In this document: piece after piece, positions 51,712 to 59,662 of the stretch
Numbering within the stretch: the first letter of the stretch is position 1
Layout of the letters: each line of letters starts with the position of its first letter
Source: Actinomadura terrae
GTDB taxonomy: Bacteria > Actinomycetota > Actinomycetes > Streptosporangiales > Streptosporangiaceae
Length of the DNA: 64,000 bases
Reading direction: 5' to 3'
Assembly (NCBI RefSeq): GCF_022751215.1
Contig: NZ_JAICDG010000005.1
Coordinates: forward strand, 558,001-622,000
Translations under genes and position numbers: made by a program
The notes under the pieces: model-generated
Told to the model about the DNA's origin: nothing
Seen by the model: only the letters and a program-made list of their open reading frames with translations
Databases searched by the model: none

Positions 51712-53111
51712 AGCCGCTCGCCCGGCCTGGACCCGTCGCCCTCAGAACGCACGGAGAGTCCGCTCCTTTCGGCGCGCAGCGTGTCGAAGTCGGTGAGCGC
51801 CGGATCGGCGCGCGGGGCGTCGGCCGTCGGCTCGCCCACCGGCAGCCCCCGGTCGCGCAGGCTCGTCGCGATCTCCCGCGCGCGCTCGGTCAGCTCCTCC
51901 TCGGACGCGGTGTCGCGGTCGTAGGACAGGATGCGGACCGCGAGCGTCCCCGGCCCGCCGTCCTCCTCCTCGTGCGCGACCTCGATGACGATCTCGTTGT
52001 CGTTGAGATGGCGGAGCTTGCTGTAGAACGCGGCGCGCTGGTCGTCGCCCGCGTAGGCGTTCTCCGCCCAGGAGAACCCGGTCGCGTGCTCGACCGCGTC
52101 CACGACCTGCTCGGCGACGTTGACGCGCGCCTGCGAGGCCAGCACCGCCGCGGTCGCGCGGGCGACGGTCTCCTCCAGGCGGCGCTCCAGGTCGGGCGCG
52201 TCCCGCCGGACGATCTCGCGCAACTCCTCGGTGGTCGGCTCCGCGTCCGCGCCGAGCCCGCCCAGTCGCTCGTCGAGCTCGGCGCGCAGCTCGGAGAGGC
52301 CGCCGCCCGACCAGTGGTCCACGTCGAACGACACCCCCTCGATCGGCTCGCCGCGCTCGTCCGGCGCGGGCAGGTCCGCGCTGAACCGCACCCGCTCGGC
52401 GACGACGGTCAGCGCGTCCAGCGCCGCGAGCCGCGCCGCCTGCCATTCCTGGTCGAGCAGGACGAGGTCGGCGCGCAGCTCCGCGAGGTCGAGGTAGGTC
52501 TCCTGGAGCAGGCTCAGCGACTCCGCCGCCAGCCCAGCCGCGAGGTTGGCCTCGGCGGTGGCGATGCGGCGCTCCAGCCGGTCGAGCCGTCCGGGCGCGA
52601 ACCGCTCGTGCGGCAGCTCGGCGCGGATCGCGTCGCGCATCAGCCGCGCGTCGGCGAGCGCGTGCTCGGCGGCGGCCGCCGCGCGGTCCCGGTCGGCGCG
52701 GATCCCATCCAGCTCGCGGCCCAGCTCCTGGATCTCCGCGCGCCGCTCGGCCCGCTCCCGCTCGATCGCCGAGCGGATCCGCTCGTCCTGCTCCGCGCGG
52801 GTCTGCTCCACCGCCGACTCCACCGCCGCGCCGATCTGCCCGCGCAGCCGGTCGGACTGCTCGCGCAGCCGCTGCGCGGTGCGCAGCTCCGCCCGCTTCG
52901 CCTCGTCGCTGAGCCCGGTCAGCACCTGCTCGACGCGCCGCTGCCGCCCCTCCACCTGCTTGAACGTGCGCTCCAGCTCCTCGCGCTGCTGCTTGCGGAC
53001 GGCCTCGACCAGCTTCGGCATGTCACCGCGGACCTGGCGCAGCTTGCGGGCGGCGGTCTGCGCCTCCCGCCAGGCCCCCTCGTCCACCGTGATCCGCTTC
53101 GCTCCGCTCAC
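51708..53111 (-). CDS. Coiled-coil protein of the GTPase/AAA operon
   Basis: A 467-residue protein. Residues about 15-260 are coiled-coil rich (QREELERTFKQVEGRQRRVEQ, IERERAERRAEIQELGRELDGIRADRD). Residues about 330-440 form a globular mixed domain (VDAVEHATGFSWAENAYAGDDQRAAFYSKLRHLNDNEIVIEVAH...LAVRILSYDRD). No recognised catalytic motif. GTG at 53111 overlaps the radical SAM stop as GTGA. Structural or scaffold role inferred; the second coiled-coil protein at 41281 has a different sequence. Confidence 0.8.
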   Translation of the reverse strand: MSGAKRITVDEGAWREAQTAARKLRQVRGDMPKLVEAVRKQQREELERTFKQVEGRQRRVEQVLTGLSDEAKRAELRTAQRLREQSDRLRGQIGAAVESAVEQTRAEQDERIRSAIERERAERRAEIQELGRELDGIRADRDRAAAAAEHALADARLMRDAIRAELPHERFAPGRLDRLERRIATAEANLAAGLAAESLSLLQETYLDLAELRADLVLLDQEWQAARLAALDALTVVAERVRFSADLPAPDERGEPIEGVSFDVDHWSGGGLSELRAELDERLGGLGADAEPTTEELREIVRRDAPDLERRLEETVARATAAVLASQARVNVAEQVVDAVEHATGFSWAENAYAGDDQRAAFYSKLRHLNDNEIVIEVAHEEEDGGPGTLAVRILSYDRDTASEEELTERAREIATSLRDRGLPVGEPTADAPRADPALTDFDTLRAERSGLSVRSEGDGSRPGERL

Positions 53112-53830
53112 CCCGTGCTCCTCCCTGGTGCCCGGCGGTCCGCTCCGGTGCCGTCCGCGTAGCCTCTGCCTTCCCGGGAGAGACCGGTCCCCCGCGGTTG
53201 GACGCCCGAGGGGGCCGTCGCGTTCGCCTCGTCACCCAGAGTTACCGGCGGGTAAAGCTCGGCCAGCGCGCGGGACGGGACGCCGACGTAGAGCGTCTCG
53301 CCCGTCCGGACCCGGACCTCGACCGAGCGCGGCCCGCCCTCCAGCGCCCCGGCGGCGTCGCGCAGCCGCCCGGTCAGGTGGTGGACGCGCTGGTTGGCGC
53401 TGCCGCGCAGGCCGCGGTCGTCGTTGCGCTCGGCGACGTACAGGCCGTCGATCAAGACGTCCACCTCGGTGAGCAGCGCGGCCACGCCGTCGTTGGGCGG
53501 ACGGGTGCGCAGCCGTTCGAGCCGGTACCCGGTGAAGCAGATCAGCGTCAGGGCGGAACGGTCCCGGCGGGCGGCCCGCGCCACCTCGGCGAGCCCGGCG
53601 GCCTGCGCCATCGGCTCGCCGCCGGAGAACGTCAGGCCGGTGACGGCGGGATCGGCGAGCAGCTCGGCGGCGAGCTCGGCCGGGGCGACCCGCCGGGCCG
53701 GACGGTCGGGAATCCACTCGGGCGCGAGGCACCCCGGGCAGTGGAACGGGCACCCCTGGACCCACACGACCGACCGCGTGCCCGGTCCGAGCGCGCGGGT
53801 ACCCACGCATGTTTCAGCCACGTTGAGCAT
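53108..53830 (-). CDS. Radical SAM / single 4Fe-4S cluster protein, NrdG-like
   Basis: A 240-residue protein, first gene of the eight-gene overlapping operon. WVQGCPFHCPGC provides the CxxxCxxC cluster motif (residues about 28-35), with LTFSGGEPMAQ as the GGE motif and LICFTGYRLERL later: the compact radical SAM fold of anaerobic NrdG activases. No partner reductase is present. The C-terminal about 90 residues (YVAERNDDRGLRGSANQRVHHL...) are an extension. It may modify another protein of the operon. The ATG at 53830 has no strong ribosome site; TACAAT at 53893-53898 on the minus strand is the probable -10. Confidence 0.85.
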   Translation of the reverse strand: MLNVAETCVGTRALGPGTRSVVWVQGCPFHCPGCLAPEWIPDRPARRVAPAELAAELLADPAVTGLTFSGGEPMAQAAGLAEVARAARRDRSALTLICFTGYRLERLRTRPPNDGVAALLTEVDVLIDGLYVAERNDDRGLRGSANQRVHHLTGRLRDAAGALEGGPRSVEVRVRTGETLYVGVPSRALAELYPPVTLGDEANATAPSGVQPRGTGLSREGRGYADGTGADRRAPGRSTG

Positions 53831-53876
53831 TCGACCGTTCGGGGGGATCGGGGGATGGGTGAGTGACCGGGTGACG

Positions 53877-53928
53877 CCTGCCAGTTCGCCGGATTGTACG
53901 GGGTTGCCTGCCTCGTACTAATGGCAGG
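53877..53928. promoter_or_regulatory. Divergent control region with CCTGCC/GGCAGG sites and TACAAT promoter
   Basis: On the minus strand TACAAT (53893-53898) with TTAGTA 17 bases upstream (53916-53921) is a plausible promoter of the eight-gene operon. CCTGCC occurs at 53877-53882 and 53907-53912, and its inverse GGCAGG at 53923-53928, flanking the -10 and covering the -35. GTGAC accompanies two of the sites. The arrangement suggests a dimeric regulator. The remainder of 53831-54108 holds no gene. Confidence 0.5.
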
Positions 53929-54108
53929 TGACACAAACTGTTGGACGCGGCTCGGGTATTTTCGGGGGCGGTGACCGGATCCGGTCAGGTTCGGGGAGTG
54001 CGCACACCGTGACTCGGAGTCGTCCCTGTTAGCGCGCTATCCTGCCAAATCGGCCCCCGCAGCCGGTCATGATTCCTCACCACCCCCCGTTCGCCCGAAT
54101 GAACAGGA

Positions 54109-54600
54109 ATGGCACACGACATGGTCCGCGCTTACGAGGACCCTCCGAGCCATGGGGATCCCCCGCGCCCACCGCCGCTGCCGCGGGTCACCAGCATCAC
54201 CCCGCCCGGAGTCATCTTCGACGAGGACGCCCTCGTCCGGTACAGGCCGGTGCTCATCGGGGCCCGCGCCCGGTTCGGCCGGTTCGCGACGGGCCCCCTG
54301 CTGCGGCGCCGCCCGAGCCTGCCGCGCCTGCCCGTGCCGCCCGGCGCCCCCCGGGCGCACTGGCACATGCCGGCCGTCCCGTTCACGCGCTCGCCCGTGA
54401 TGCGCTCGCCCATGCTCGGGTCGCACAGGCTGGGACGGCCCGGGTCGTCCATACCGGGGCCCGTGCCGCGGGCACCCCTCCCGGAGCTGCCGCCGTACGC
54501 TCCGGTACCGCAGGCACCGTCCCCCCTCGACGCCGCCGCCACCTGGTGGTCCCCCCTCCTCGACCGACTTTTCACACTCCGCCGAAAGCAGCGTCCATGA
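54109..54600 (+). CDS. Proline-rich protein coupled to the DUF4407 gene
   Basis: A 163-residue low-complexity protein, rich in Pro, Arg and Leu (PPRPPPLPRVTSITPPGVIFDEDALVRYRPVLI, then PVPRAPLPELPPYAPVP). No membrane segment, signal or recognised domain. Its existence is supported by an ATGA overlap of its stop with the start of the DUF4407-type gene at 54597. Alternative start: ATG at 54121. A TATCCT box at about 54039-54044 is a possible promoter. May be a soluble adaptor for its membrane partner. Confidence 0.6.
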   Translation: MAHDMVRAYEDPPSHGDPPRPPPLPRVTSITPPGVIFDEDALVRYRPVLIGARARFGRFATGPLLRRRPSLPRLPVPPGAPRAHWHMPAVPFTRSPVMRSPMLGSHRLGRPGSSIPGPVPRAPLPELPPYAPVPQAPSPLDAAATWWSPLLDRLFTLRRKQRP

Positions 54601-56216
54601 CGAGTGTTCCCAGGCGAAATGTCGGATTTAGTCCGCTGATCTGGCTGTCCGGCGCCCGGCCGGAAATCCTCGCGCAATGCCCGACCGAACGCGGGAAATA
54701 CCAGGGCATCGGCGCCGCCGTGCTCATCACCGCCGGGATGGCGGCGGTCTCGATGGCGTTCGCGCTGTCGATGGCGATCAAGGCGCCGCTCGTGGTCGCG
54801 CTGGTGTTCGCCCTGCTCTGGGGCCTGGCGATCATGATGCTGGACCGCTGGCTCGTCACCACCATCCAGCGCCAGGACCAGAAGCGGCACGCGTTCTACC
54901 TCGCCGCGCCCCGGCTGCTGTTCGCGCTGCTGATCGGCATCGTCATCTCCACCCCGCTCGTCCTCCAGATCTTCAAGCCCGAGATCGACGTGCAGCTGGA
55001 GCAGATGAAGGCCGAGGCCGCCAACTCCAACGCGCAGAACGCGCAGGCCGGTCAGCTCGGGCAGCGGGTCGCCAAGCTCGACGCGGAGGCCAAGCGACTT
55101 GAGAAGATCATCAGCAGCAACGGCGACACCGGCACCGACCAGACCGCCGACCCCACGCTCGTCGGGCTGCGCAAGCAGGAGGCCGCGGCGCAGCAGCGCG
55201 TCGCCGCCGCCCGCAAGAAGTTCGGCTGCGAGATCAGCGGCCAGGGCGGCAACTGCAAGGCCGGCGACGGCCCGCTCGCGAGCCTGGCCCGGAAGGAGAT
55301 GGGCGAGGCCGAGGGCGCGCTCAAGGACGTCCAGAACCAGATCGCCGCACGGCAGACCCAGCTCCAGCGCGAGGGCTCCACGTCCCGCGCGCAGAACCTC
55401 GCCATCGCGAAGGAGCGCCTCCCGCAGGCCCGCAAGGAGCTCGCCGCCGCGCAGAAGGAGCGCGACCGCCTCAACGAGGGCTTCGCCGACAGCAACGCCA
55501 CCTCCGACGGGCTGCTGCTGCGGCTCAAGGCGCTGAACGAGCTCACCGAGCAGCAGAGCACGCTGATGTGGGCGCACATCCTCCTGCTCCTGCTGTTCAC
55601 CTCGATCGAGTGCCTGCCGATCTTCGTGAAGCTGCTGCTCACGATGATGCCGAAGAAGAACCTCTACGAGGAGATCCTGGAGGTCGAGGAGCACCGGCAG
55701 CTGCGCGTCGCCGAGGAGCGCGCCCGGCGCGAGCAGAACGCGCAGATCCTGGACGCCGAGGACATCATCACCCAGGCCCGGCTGCTCCGCGAGGCGCGCG
55801 ACGCCGTGATCCCCCGGATGGTCGAGCAGACCGTCCGCGCGGAGGAGGAGATCGCGCAGGCCATCCTGCACGAGTGGCGCAACCGCGAGCTGCGCAACAT
55901 CCCTTCCAACGTCGACGACTACCTGCGCTCCGACCACTTCCCGCGCGTCGTCCCGCATCCGGGGCACCCGCAGGGCGGGCACCCGCAGGGCGGCAACGGC
56001 ATCCAGCGCGGCGGGCCGCTGCCCGGCCAGCCGGGACCCGCCCCGGTGCCGTCGGTGCCGCCGCGTCCAGGGCCCGGACGGGGGCCGGTTCCGCATCCGG
56101 GCCCGCCTGGATCGGCGCCTGCTCCTGCACCGGCGCCCGCACCGGCTCCGCCGAACGGGATTCCGAGCAACCGCCAGGGACCGTGGCAGGCGCCTCCGCC
56201 CAGCTCGTTCTCCTGA
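54597..56216 (+). CDS. DUF4407-type membrane protein with coiled coil and proline-rich tail
   Basis: A 539-residue protein. Four hydrophobic helices lie in two pairs: about 38-58 and 61-80 (PLVVALVFALLWGLAIMMLDRW), 100-122 (LLFALLIGIVISTPLVLQIF), then after a long coiled coil (residues about 130-310) another at about 322-345 (HILLLLLFTSIECLPIFVKLLL). A basic helical stretch and a Pro/Gly-rich C-terminal tail (HPQGGHPQGG, PAPAPAPAPAP) follow. The pattern (IWLSGARPEILAQCPTERGKYQGIG start, MLDRW) is DUF4407. A coiled-coil loop in such topology probably lies outside the membrane. Divergent from the GTPase/AAA operon, sharing its regulatory region. Confidence 0.85.
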   Translation: MTSVPRRNVGFSPLIWLSGARPEILAQCPTERGKYQGIGAAVLITAGMAAVSMAFALSMAIKAPLVVALVFALLWGLAIMMLDRWLVTTIQRQDQKRHAFYLAAPRLLFALLIGIVISTPLVLQIFKPEIDVQLEQMKAEAANSNAQNAQAGQLGQRVAKLDAEAKRLEKIISSNGDTGTDQTADPTLVGLRKQEAAAQQRVAAARKKFGCEISGQGGNCKAGDGPLASLARKEMGEAEGALKDVQNQIAARQTQLQREGSTSRAQNLAIAKERLPQARKELAAAQKERDRLNEGFADSNATSDGLLLRLKALNELTEQQSTLMWAHILLLLLFTSIECLPIFVKLLLTMMPKKNLYEEILEVEEHRQLRVAEERARREQNAQILDAEDIITQARLLREARDAVIPRMVEQTVRAEEEIAQAILHEWRNRELRNIPSNVDDYLRSDHFPRVVPHPGHPQGGHPQGGNGIQRGGPLPGQPGPAPVPSVPPRPGPGRGPVPHPGPPGSAPAPAPAPAPAPPNGIPSNRQGPWQAPPPSSFS

Positions 56217-56235
56217 CCGGTCAGCGGAACGCGCC

Positions 56236-57387
56236 TCAGCGGAACGCGTCGAGGCCCGTGATGGCCTTGCCGAGCGTCAGCAGGTGGACCTCCTGGGTGC
56301 CCTCGTAGGTGAGGACGCTCTCCAGGTTGTTCATGTGCCGGATCACCGGATACTCCAGCGTGATCCCGTTGGCGCCGAGCACCGTCCGGGCCTCGCGCGC
56401 CACGTCCAGCGCCGCGCGGACGTTGGCGAGCTTGCCGAACGACACCTGCTGCGGGGTCGCCTCCCCCGCGTCCTTCAGCCGCCCGACGCGCAGCGCGACG
56501 AGGCCCGCCTGGCCGAGCGCGACCTCCATCCAGGCGAGCTTCTCCTGCGTGAGCTGGAACGCCCCGATCGGCTTGCCGAACTGCTCGCGCGTCCTGGCGT
56601 ATCCGACGGCCGCCTCGTAGCAGGACCGTCCCGCGCCGACCGCGCCCCACAGAATCCCGTAGCGCGCCTCCGACAGGCAGCCCAGCGGCCCCTTCAGCCC
56701 CCGCACGCCGGGCAGCAGCGCCGCGTCGGGCAGGCGCACGCCGTCCAGCACCAGCTCGGACGTGACCGACGCCCGCAGCGACAGCTTCCGGTGGACGTCG
56801 CGCGCCGTGAACCCCGCCGTGCCCCGGGGGACGAGGAAGCCGCGGATGCCCTCGTCCGTCCGCGCCCAGACCACGGCGACGTCGGCGACCGACCCGTTCG
56901 TGATCCACATTTTGGTGCCGTCCAGCACCCAGTCGGCGCCGTCGCGGCGGGCCCGGGTGCGCATGTCGCCGGGGTCGGAGCCGCGGTCGGGCTCGGTCAG
57001 CCCGAAGCAGCCGAGTGCCTCGCCCGCCGCCATCCGCGGCAGCCACTCCCGCTTCTGCTCCTCCGTCCCGTACTTGTGGATCGCCGTCATCGCCAGCGAC
57101 CCCTGGACGGACACGAAGCTCCGCAGCCCCGAGTCGGCCGCCTCCAGCTCCCGGCACGCGACCCCGTAGGCGACCGCGCCCGTCCCGGCGCAGCCGTAAC
57201 CGCTCAGGTGCATCCCGAGCAGCCCGAGCGCGCCCAGCTCCGGCGCCAGCTCGCGGGCGGGGAACGTCCCGTCCTCGAACCAGCCCGCCACATGCGGCAC
57301 GACCCGCTCCGCCGCGAAAGCCCGGACCGTGTCGCGGACCATCCGCTCCTCGCCGGTGAGCAGATCGTCGACGCGCAGCACGTCCAT
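56236..57387 (-). CDS. Acyl-CoA dehydrogenase, glutaryl-CoA-dehydrogenase-like
   Basis: A 383-residue FAD enzyme. SGLRSFVSVQGSLAMTAIHKYGTEEQKREWLPRMAAGE, CFGLTEPDRGSDPGDM and the catalytic glutamate in LTYEGTQEVHLL match the GcdH branch. The arginine in GLRS corresponds to the one that binds the glutaryl carboxylate, so a dicarboxylyl-CoA substrate is likely. It would oxidise and possibly decarboxylate it, passing electrons to ETF. The ATG at 57387 has AAGGAGGAG. The last codons overlap a short direct repeat (AGCGGAACGCG twice at 56222-56248) just before the convergent gene's end. Confidence 0.9.
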   Translation of the reverse strand: MDVLRVDDLLTGEERMVRDTVRAFAAERVVPHVAGWFEDGTFPARELAPELGALGLLGMHLSGYGCAGTGAVAYGVACRELEAADSGLRSFVSVQGSLAMTAIHKYGTEEQKREWLPRMAAGEALGCFGLTEPDRGSDPGDMRTRARRDGADWVLDGTKMWITNGSVADVAVVWARTDEGIRGFLVPRGTAGFTARDVHRKLSLRASVTSELVLDGVRLPDAALLPGVRGLKGPLGCLSEARYGILWGAVGAGRSCYEAAVGYARTREQFGKPIGAFQLTQEKLAWMEVALGQAGLVALRVGRLKDAGEATPQQVSFGKLANVRAALDVAREARTVLGANGITLEYPVIRHMNNLESVLTYEGTQEVHLLTLGKAITGLDAFR

Positions 57388-57524
57388 GCGGGCTCCTCCT
57401 TACGGCGGATGTCGCCGCCAGGCTACGGGCCTCCGGCCTCCTCCGCCGGGCCAGGGGGCGGGTCAGGGACGGATCAGGGCGAATCCCGATGTCACGCGAC
57501 GTCCCGAATGGGCATGATCGGGGC

Positions 57525-57848
57525 ATGGACTTCGAGAAGAGCACCACGACCGCGAGCAAACAGTTGCGCCGCACCCGCGACGGACGCATGATCGCCGGAG
57601 TCTGCTCCGGCGCCGCGCGGTTCCTCGGCGTGGACGCCAACATCGTCCGGCTGGGCATGGCCGTCTTCACCGTGTTCGGCGGCGCGGGCATCGCGCTCTA
57701 CGCCATCGGCTGGATCCTGATCCCCGAGGAGGGCGCGTCCACCTCGATCGGAGAGGACCTGTTCAAGAAGGCCGGCGAGTCGCCGACCGTGCAGGACGCC
57801 GTCAACAGGACCAAGGACGCCGTCCACAAGAACCGCTCCCGCACCTGA
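57525..57848 (+). CDS. PspC-domain protein
   Basis: A 107-residue protein. LRRTRDGRMIAGVCSGAARFLGVDANIVRLGMAVFTVFGGAGIALYAIGWILIPEE is a complete PspC domain with one membrane hairpin, followed by a soluble acidic/basic tail. PspC proteins respond to envelope stress. The ATG at 57525 has a CATGAT box 6 bases upstream (possible leaderless start). It ends one base before the convergent MFS gene's stop. Confidence 0.92.
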   Translation: MDFEKSTTTASKQLRRTRDGRMIAGVCSGAARFLGVDANIVRLGMAVFTVFGGAGIALYAIGWILIPEEGASTSIGEDLFKKAGESPTVQDAVNRTKDAVHKNRSRT

Positions 57849-59210
57849 TCAGGGCAGTGGGGCGGAACGCGGAACGGCCTGCCCCGGCCCCGCGGGGAGC
57901 GGAGGGGCCGCGCGGCCCGGGACGTCCGCGGGGGCGGCGTCCGGCGGCGGCTCCTTGCGCATGGCCGAGATGACACCGCCGCGGATCTGGTTCCACGTGA
58001 AGGTCAGCGTCGTGGCGGCCGACAGGCCGAGGACGCCCGCGAACGAGACCACGGTCTCCGGCCCGAGGGCCTGCGCGGCGGCGCCGCCCGCCAGGATTCC
58101 GAACCCCTGGCCCGCGAGCAGGCCCGACTGGGCGAGCCCGAACGCCTGCCCGCGTCCCTCCGCCGGAACCGCCACCACATACGCCGCGTTCGCCGCGATC
58201 TGGTACGCGCTGCCCGCGCCCGCCAGCGCCCACAGCGCCACCACCCCCCACAGCGGCGGCCGCACCCCCGAGCCGATCAGCGGCAGGCACGCCAGCATCG
58301 ACATCCACCCCATCGCCCGCAGCCGGTTCGCGGGCCGGACGAACCGGCTGAACAGGAACGCCCCCGCCACCATGCCCGTCGGCATCGCCGACATCAGCAG
58401 CCCGACCGTCACCGCGCCGCCGCCGAACGTCGCCGCGTACGGCGCGGCCAGCCCCTCCGGCACCACGTAGAACGCGCACAGCCACGCGAACGACACCAGC
58501 GCGCGCAGCGTCGGGTCGCCGAACACCAGGCGCGCGCCGTCCCGCGTCCCGCGCCACAGCCCGAGCGACTCGCTCTCCCTGCGCTTGGACGCCGGACGCG
58601 GCGCCAGCCCGCCCACCAGGATCACCGCCGAGACCAGGAACGTCACCGCGTCCATCGCGAGCGTCCCGTAGGTGCCGACCGCCGCGACGATCGCGCCGCC
58701 CGCCAGGAAGCCCAGCATCTGCGTGGCCTGGTGGGTGATGTTGTTGATCGCCGAGCCCGCGACGTACCGGTCGCCCTCCAGCACGTCCGGCAGGACGGCC
58801 GCGCGCGCCGCCGTGAACGGCGCCCCCAGCAGCACCATCAGGAACACCAGCGCGCACAGGCCCCAGAACGGCATCGCCATCAGCGCCATCACCGTGACGA
58901 GCCCCGCCCGCAGCACGTCGCACACGACCATGACCGTCCGGCGCGGGAACAGGTCCGCGAGCCCCGACAGCACCGGCCCGCCCACGATCGGCGGCACGTA
59001 CGTCAGCGCGTAGGTCAACGCCGTCAGCAGCGCCGAGTTCGTATGCTCGTACACCAGTACGGCCAGCGCGACCTGCGCGAGCTGGTCGCCCACGAACGAG
59101 AGCACCTGCGCCAGCCACAGCGCGCGGAACTCCCTCACCGCGAACACCTCGCGGTACGTCGCGCGCTCCTCCGGCGGACGACGATGCCGGCCACTGTGCC
59201 TTCCCGTCAC
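57849..59210 (-). CDS. MFS transporter
   Basis: A 453-residue transporter with about 12 membrane helices, including the intracellular loop motif LADLFPRRTVMVVCDVLRAG. The second half shows GxxxG-rich helices (MPTGMVAGAFLF, GSAYQIAANAAYVVAVPAEGRGQAFGLAQSGL). It resembles MFS exporters of the enterobactin/EntS-like branch, which export siderophores or drugs. The cytoplasmic C-terminus is Pro/Ala-rich. GTG at 59210 with AGGGAG. Substrate unknown; the small zincin gene lies upstream on the same strand. Confidence 0.92.
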   Translation of the reverse strand: MTGRHSGRHRRPPEERATYREVFAVREFRALWLAQVLSFVGDQLAQVALAVLVYEHTNSALLTALTYALTYVPPIVGGPVLSGLADLFPRRTVMVVCDVLRAGLVTVMALMAMPFWGLCALVFLMVLLGAPFTAARAAVLPDVLEGDRYVAGSAINNITHQATQMLGFLAGGAIVAAVGTYGTLAMDAVTFLVSAVILVGGLAPRPASKRRESESLGLWRGTRDGARLVFGDPTLRALVSFAWLCAFYVVPEGLAAPYAATFGGGAVTVGLLMSAMPTGMVAGAFLFSRFVRPANRLRAMGWMSMLACLPLIGSGVRPPLWGVVALWALAGAGSAYQIAANAAYVVAVPAEGRGQAFGLAQSGLLAGQGFGILAGGAAAQALGPETVVSFAGVLGLSAATTLTFTWNQIRGGVISAMRKEPPPDAAPADVPGRAAPPLPAGPGQAVPRSAPLP

Positions 59211-59294
59211 GCACGCTCCCTGGGTTGGGCATCCCTCCCCATTAACTCACGCTGCGTGGCAGTTATGTGACCTACAGTGCCCAATTACTCGAAT

Positions 59295-59645
59295 CTAGTA
59301 GCCGAGTTCGTGCAACCGCTCGTCCGTGATCCCGAAATGGTGCGCGATCTCGTGGACGACCGTGATCCGCACCTCGCGCACCACCTCGTCCGGCGAGTCG
59401 CAGATCCGCAGGATCTCGTTACGGTAGATCGAGATGTGATCGGGCAGGACCCCGCCGTACCAGTCACCGCGCTCGGTGAGGGGTACGCCCTGATAGAGAC
59501 CGAGCAGCCCCCGCTCGGGCGCGTCGTCCTCGACAATGATGACGACGTTGCGCATGCGGGCGGTCAGCTCGGCCGGGATGGTGTCCAGGGCCTCGCCGAC
59601 CAGGTCCTCGAACGCCTCCCGCGAAATATCGATCACACCGTCCAT
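59295..59645 (-). CDS. Minimal zinc metallopeptidase-family protein
   Basis: A 116-residue single-domain zincin: VHEIAHHFGITDERLHELGY contains HExxHxxGxxD, the metzincin/MMP-like minimal set (zinc ligands two His and a downstream Asp). SIYRNEILRICDSPDEVVREVRITV precedes it. These are cytoplasmic proteins without a signal; proteolytic activity is not established for the family. The ATG at 59645 is preceded by TTGCACA; no ribosome site. Divergent from the metallophosphoesterase gene by 17 bases. Confidence 0.88.
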   Translation of the reverse strand: MDGVIDISREAFEDLVGEALDTIPAELTARMRNVVIIVEDDAPERGLLGLYQGVPLTERGDWYGGVLPDHISIYRNEILRICDSPDEVVREVRITVVHEIAHHFGITDERLHELGY

Positions 59646-59662
59646 TGTGCAAGGGAGGCCCT

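Noticed and set aside
41281..53830. Whether the eight-gene operon is a type VII (ESX) secretion locus, given an EccA-like AAA+ protein
   Set aside because: No EccB/C/D/E, WXG100 or mycosin gene is present, and the CbxX-type ATPase is the only shared element.
59211..59294. AT-rich stretch between MFS and zincin genes as an operator
   Set aside because: It probably contains the MFS promoter, but I could not pick a clear -35/-10 pair or a convincing repeat.
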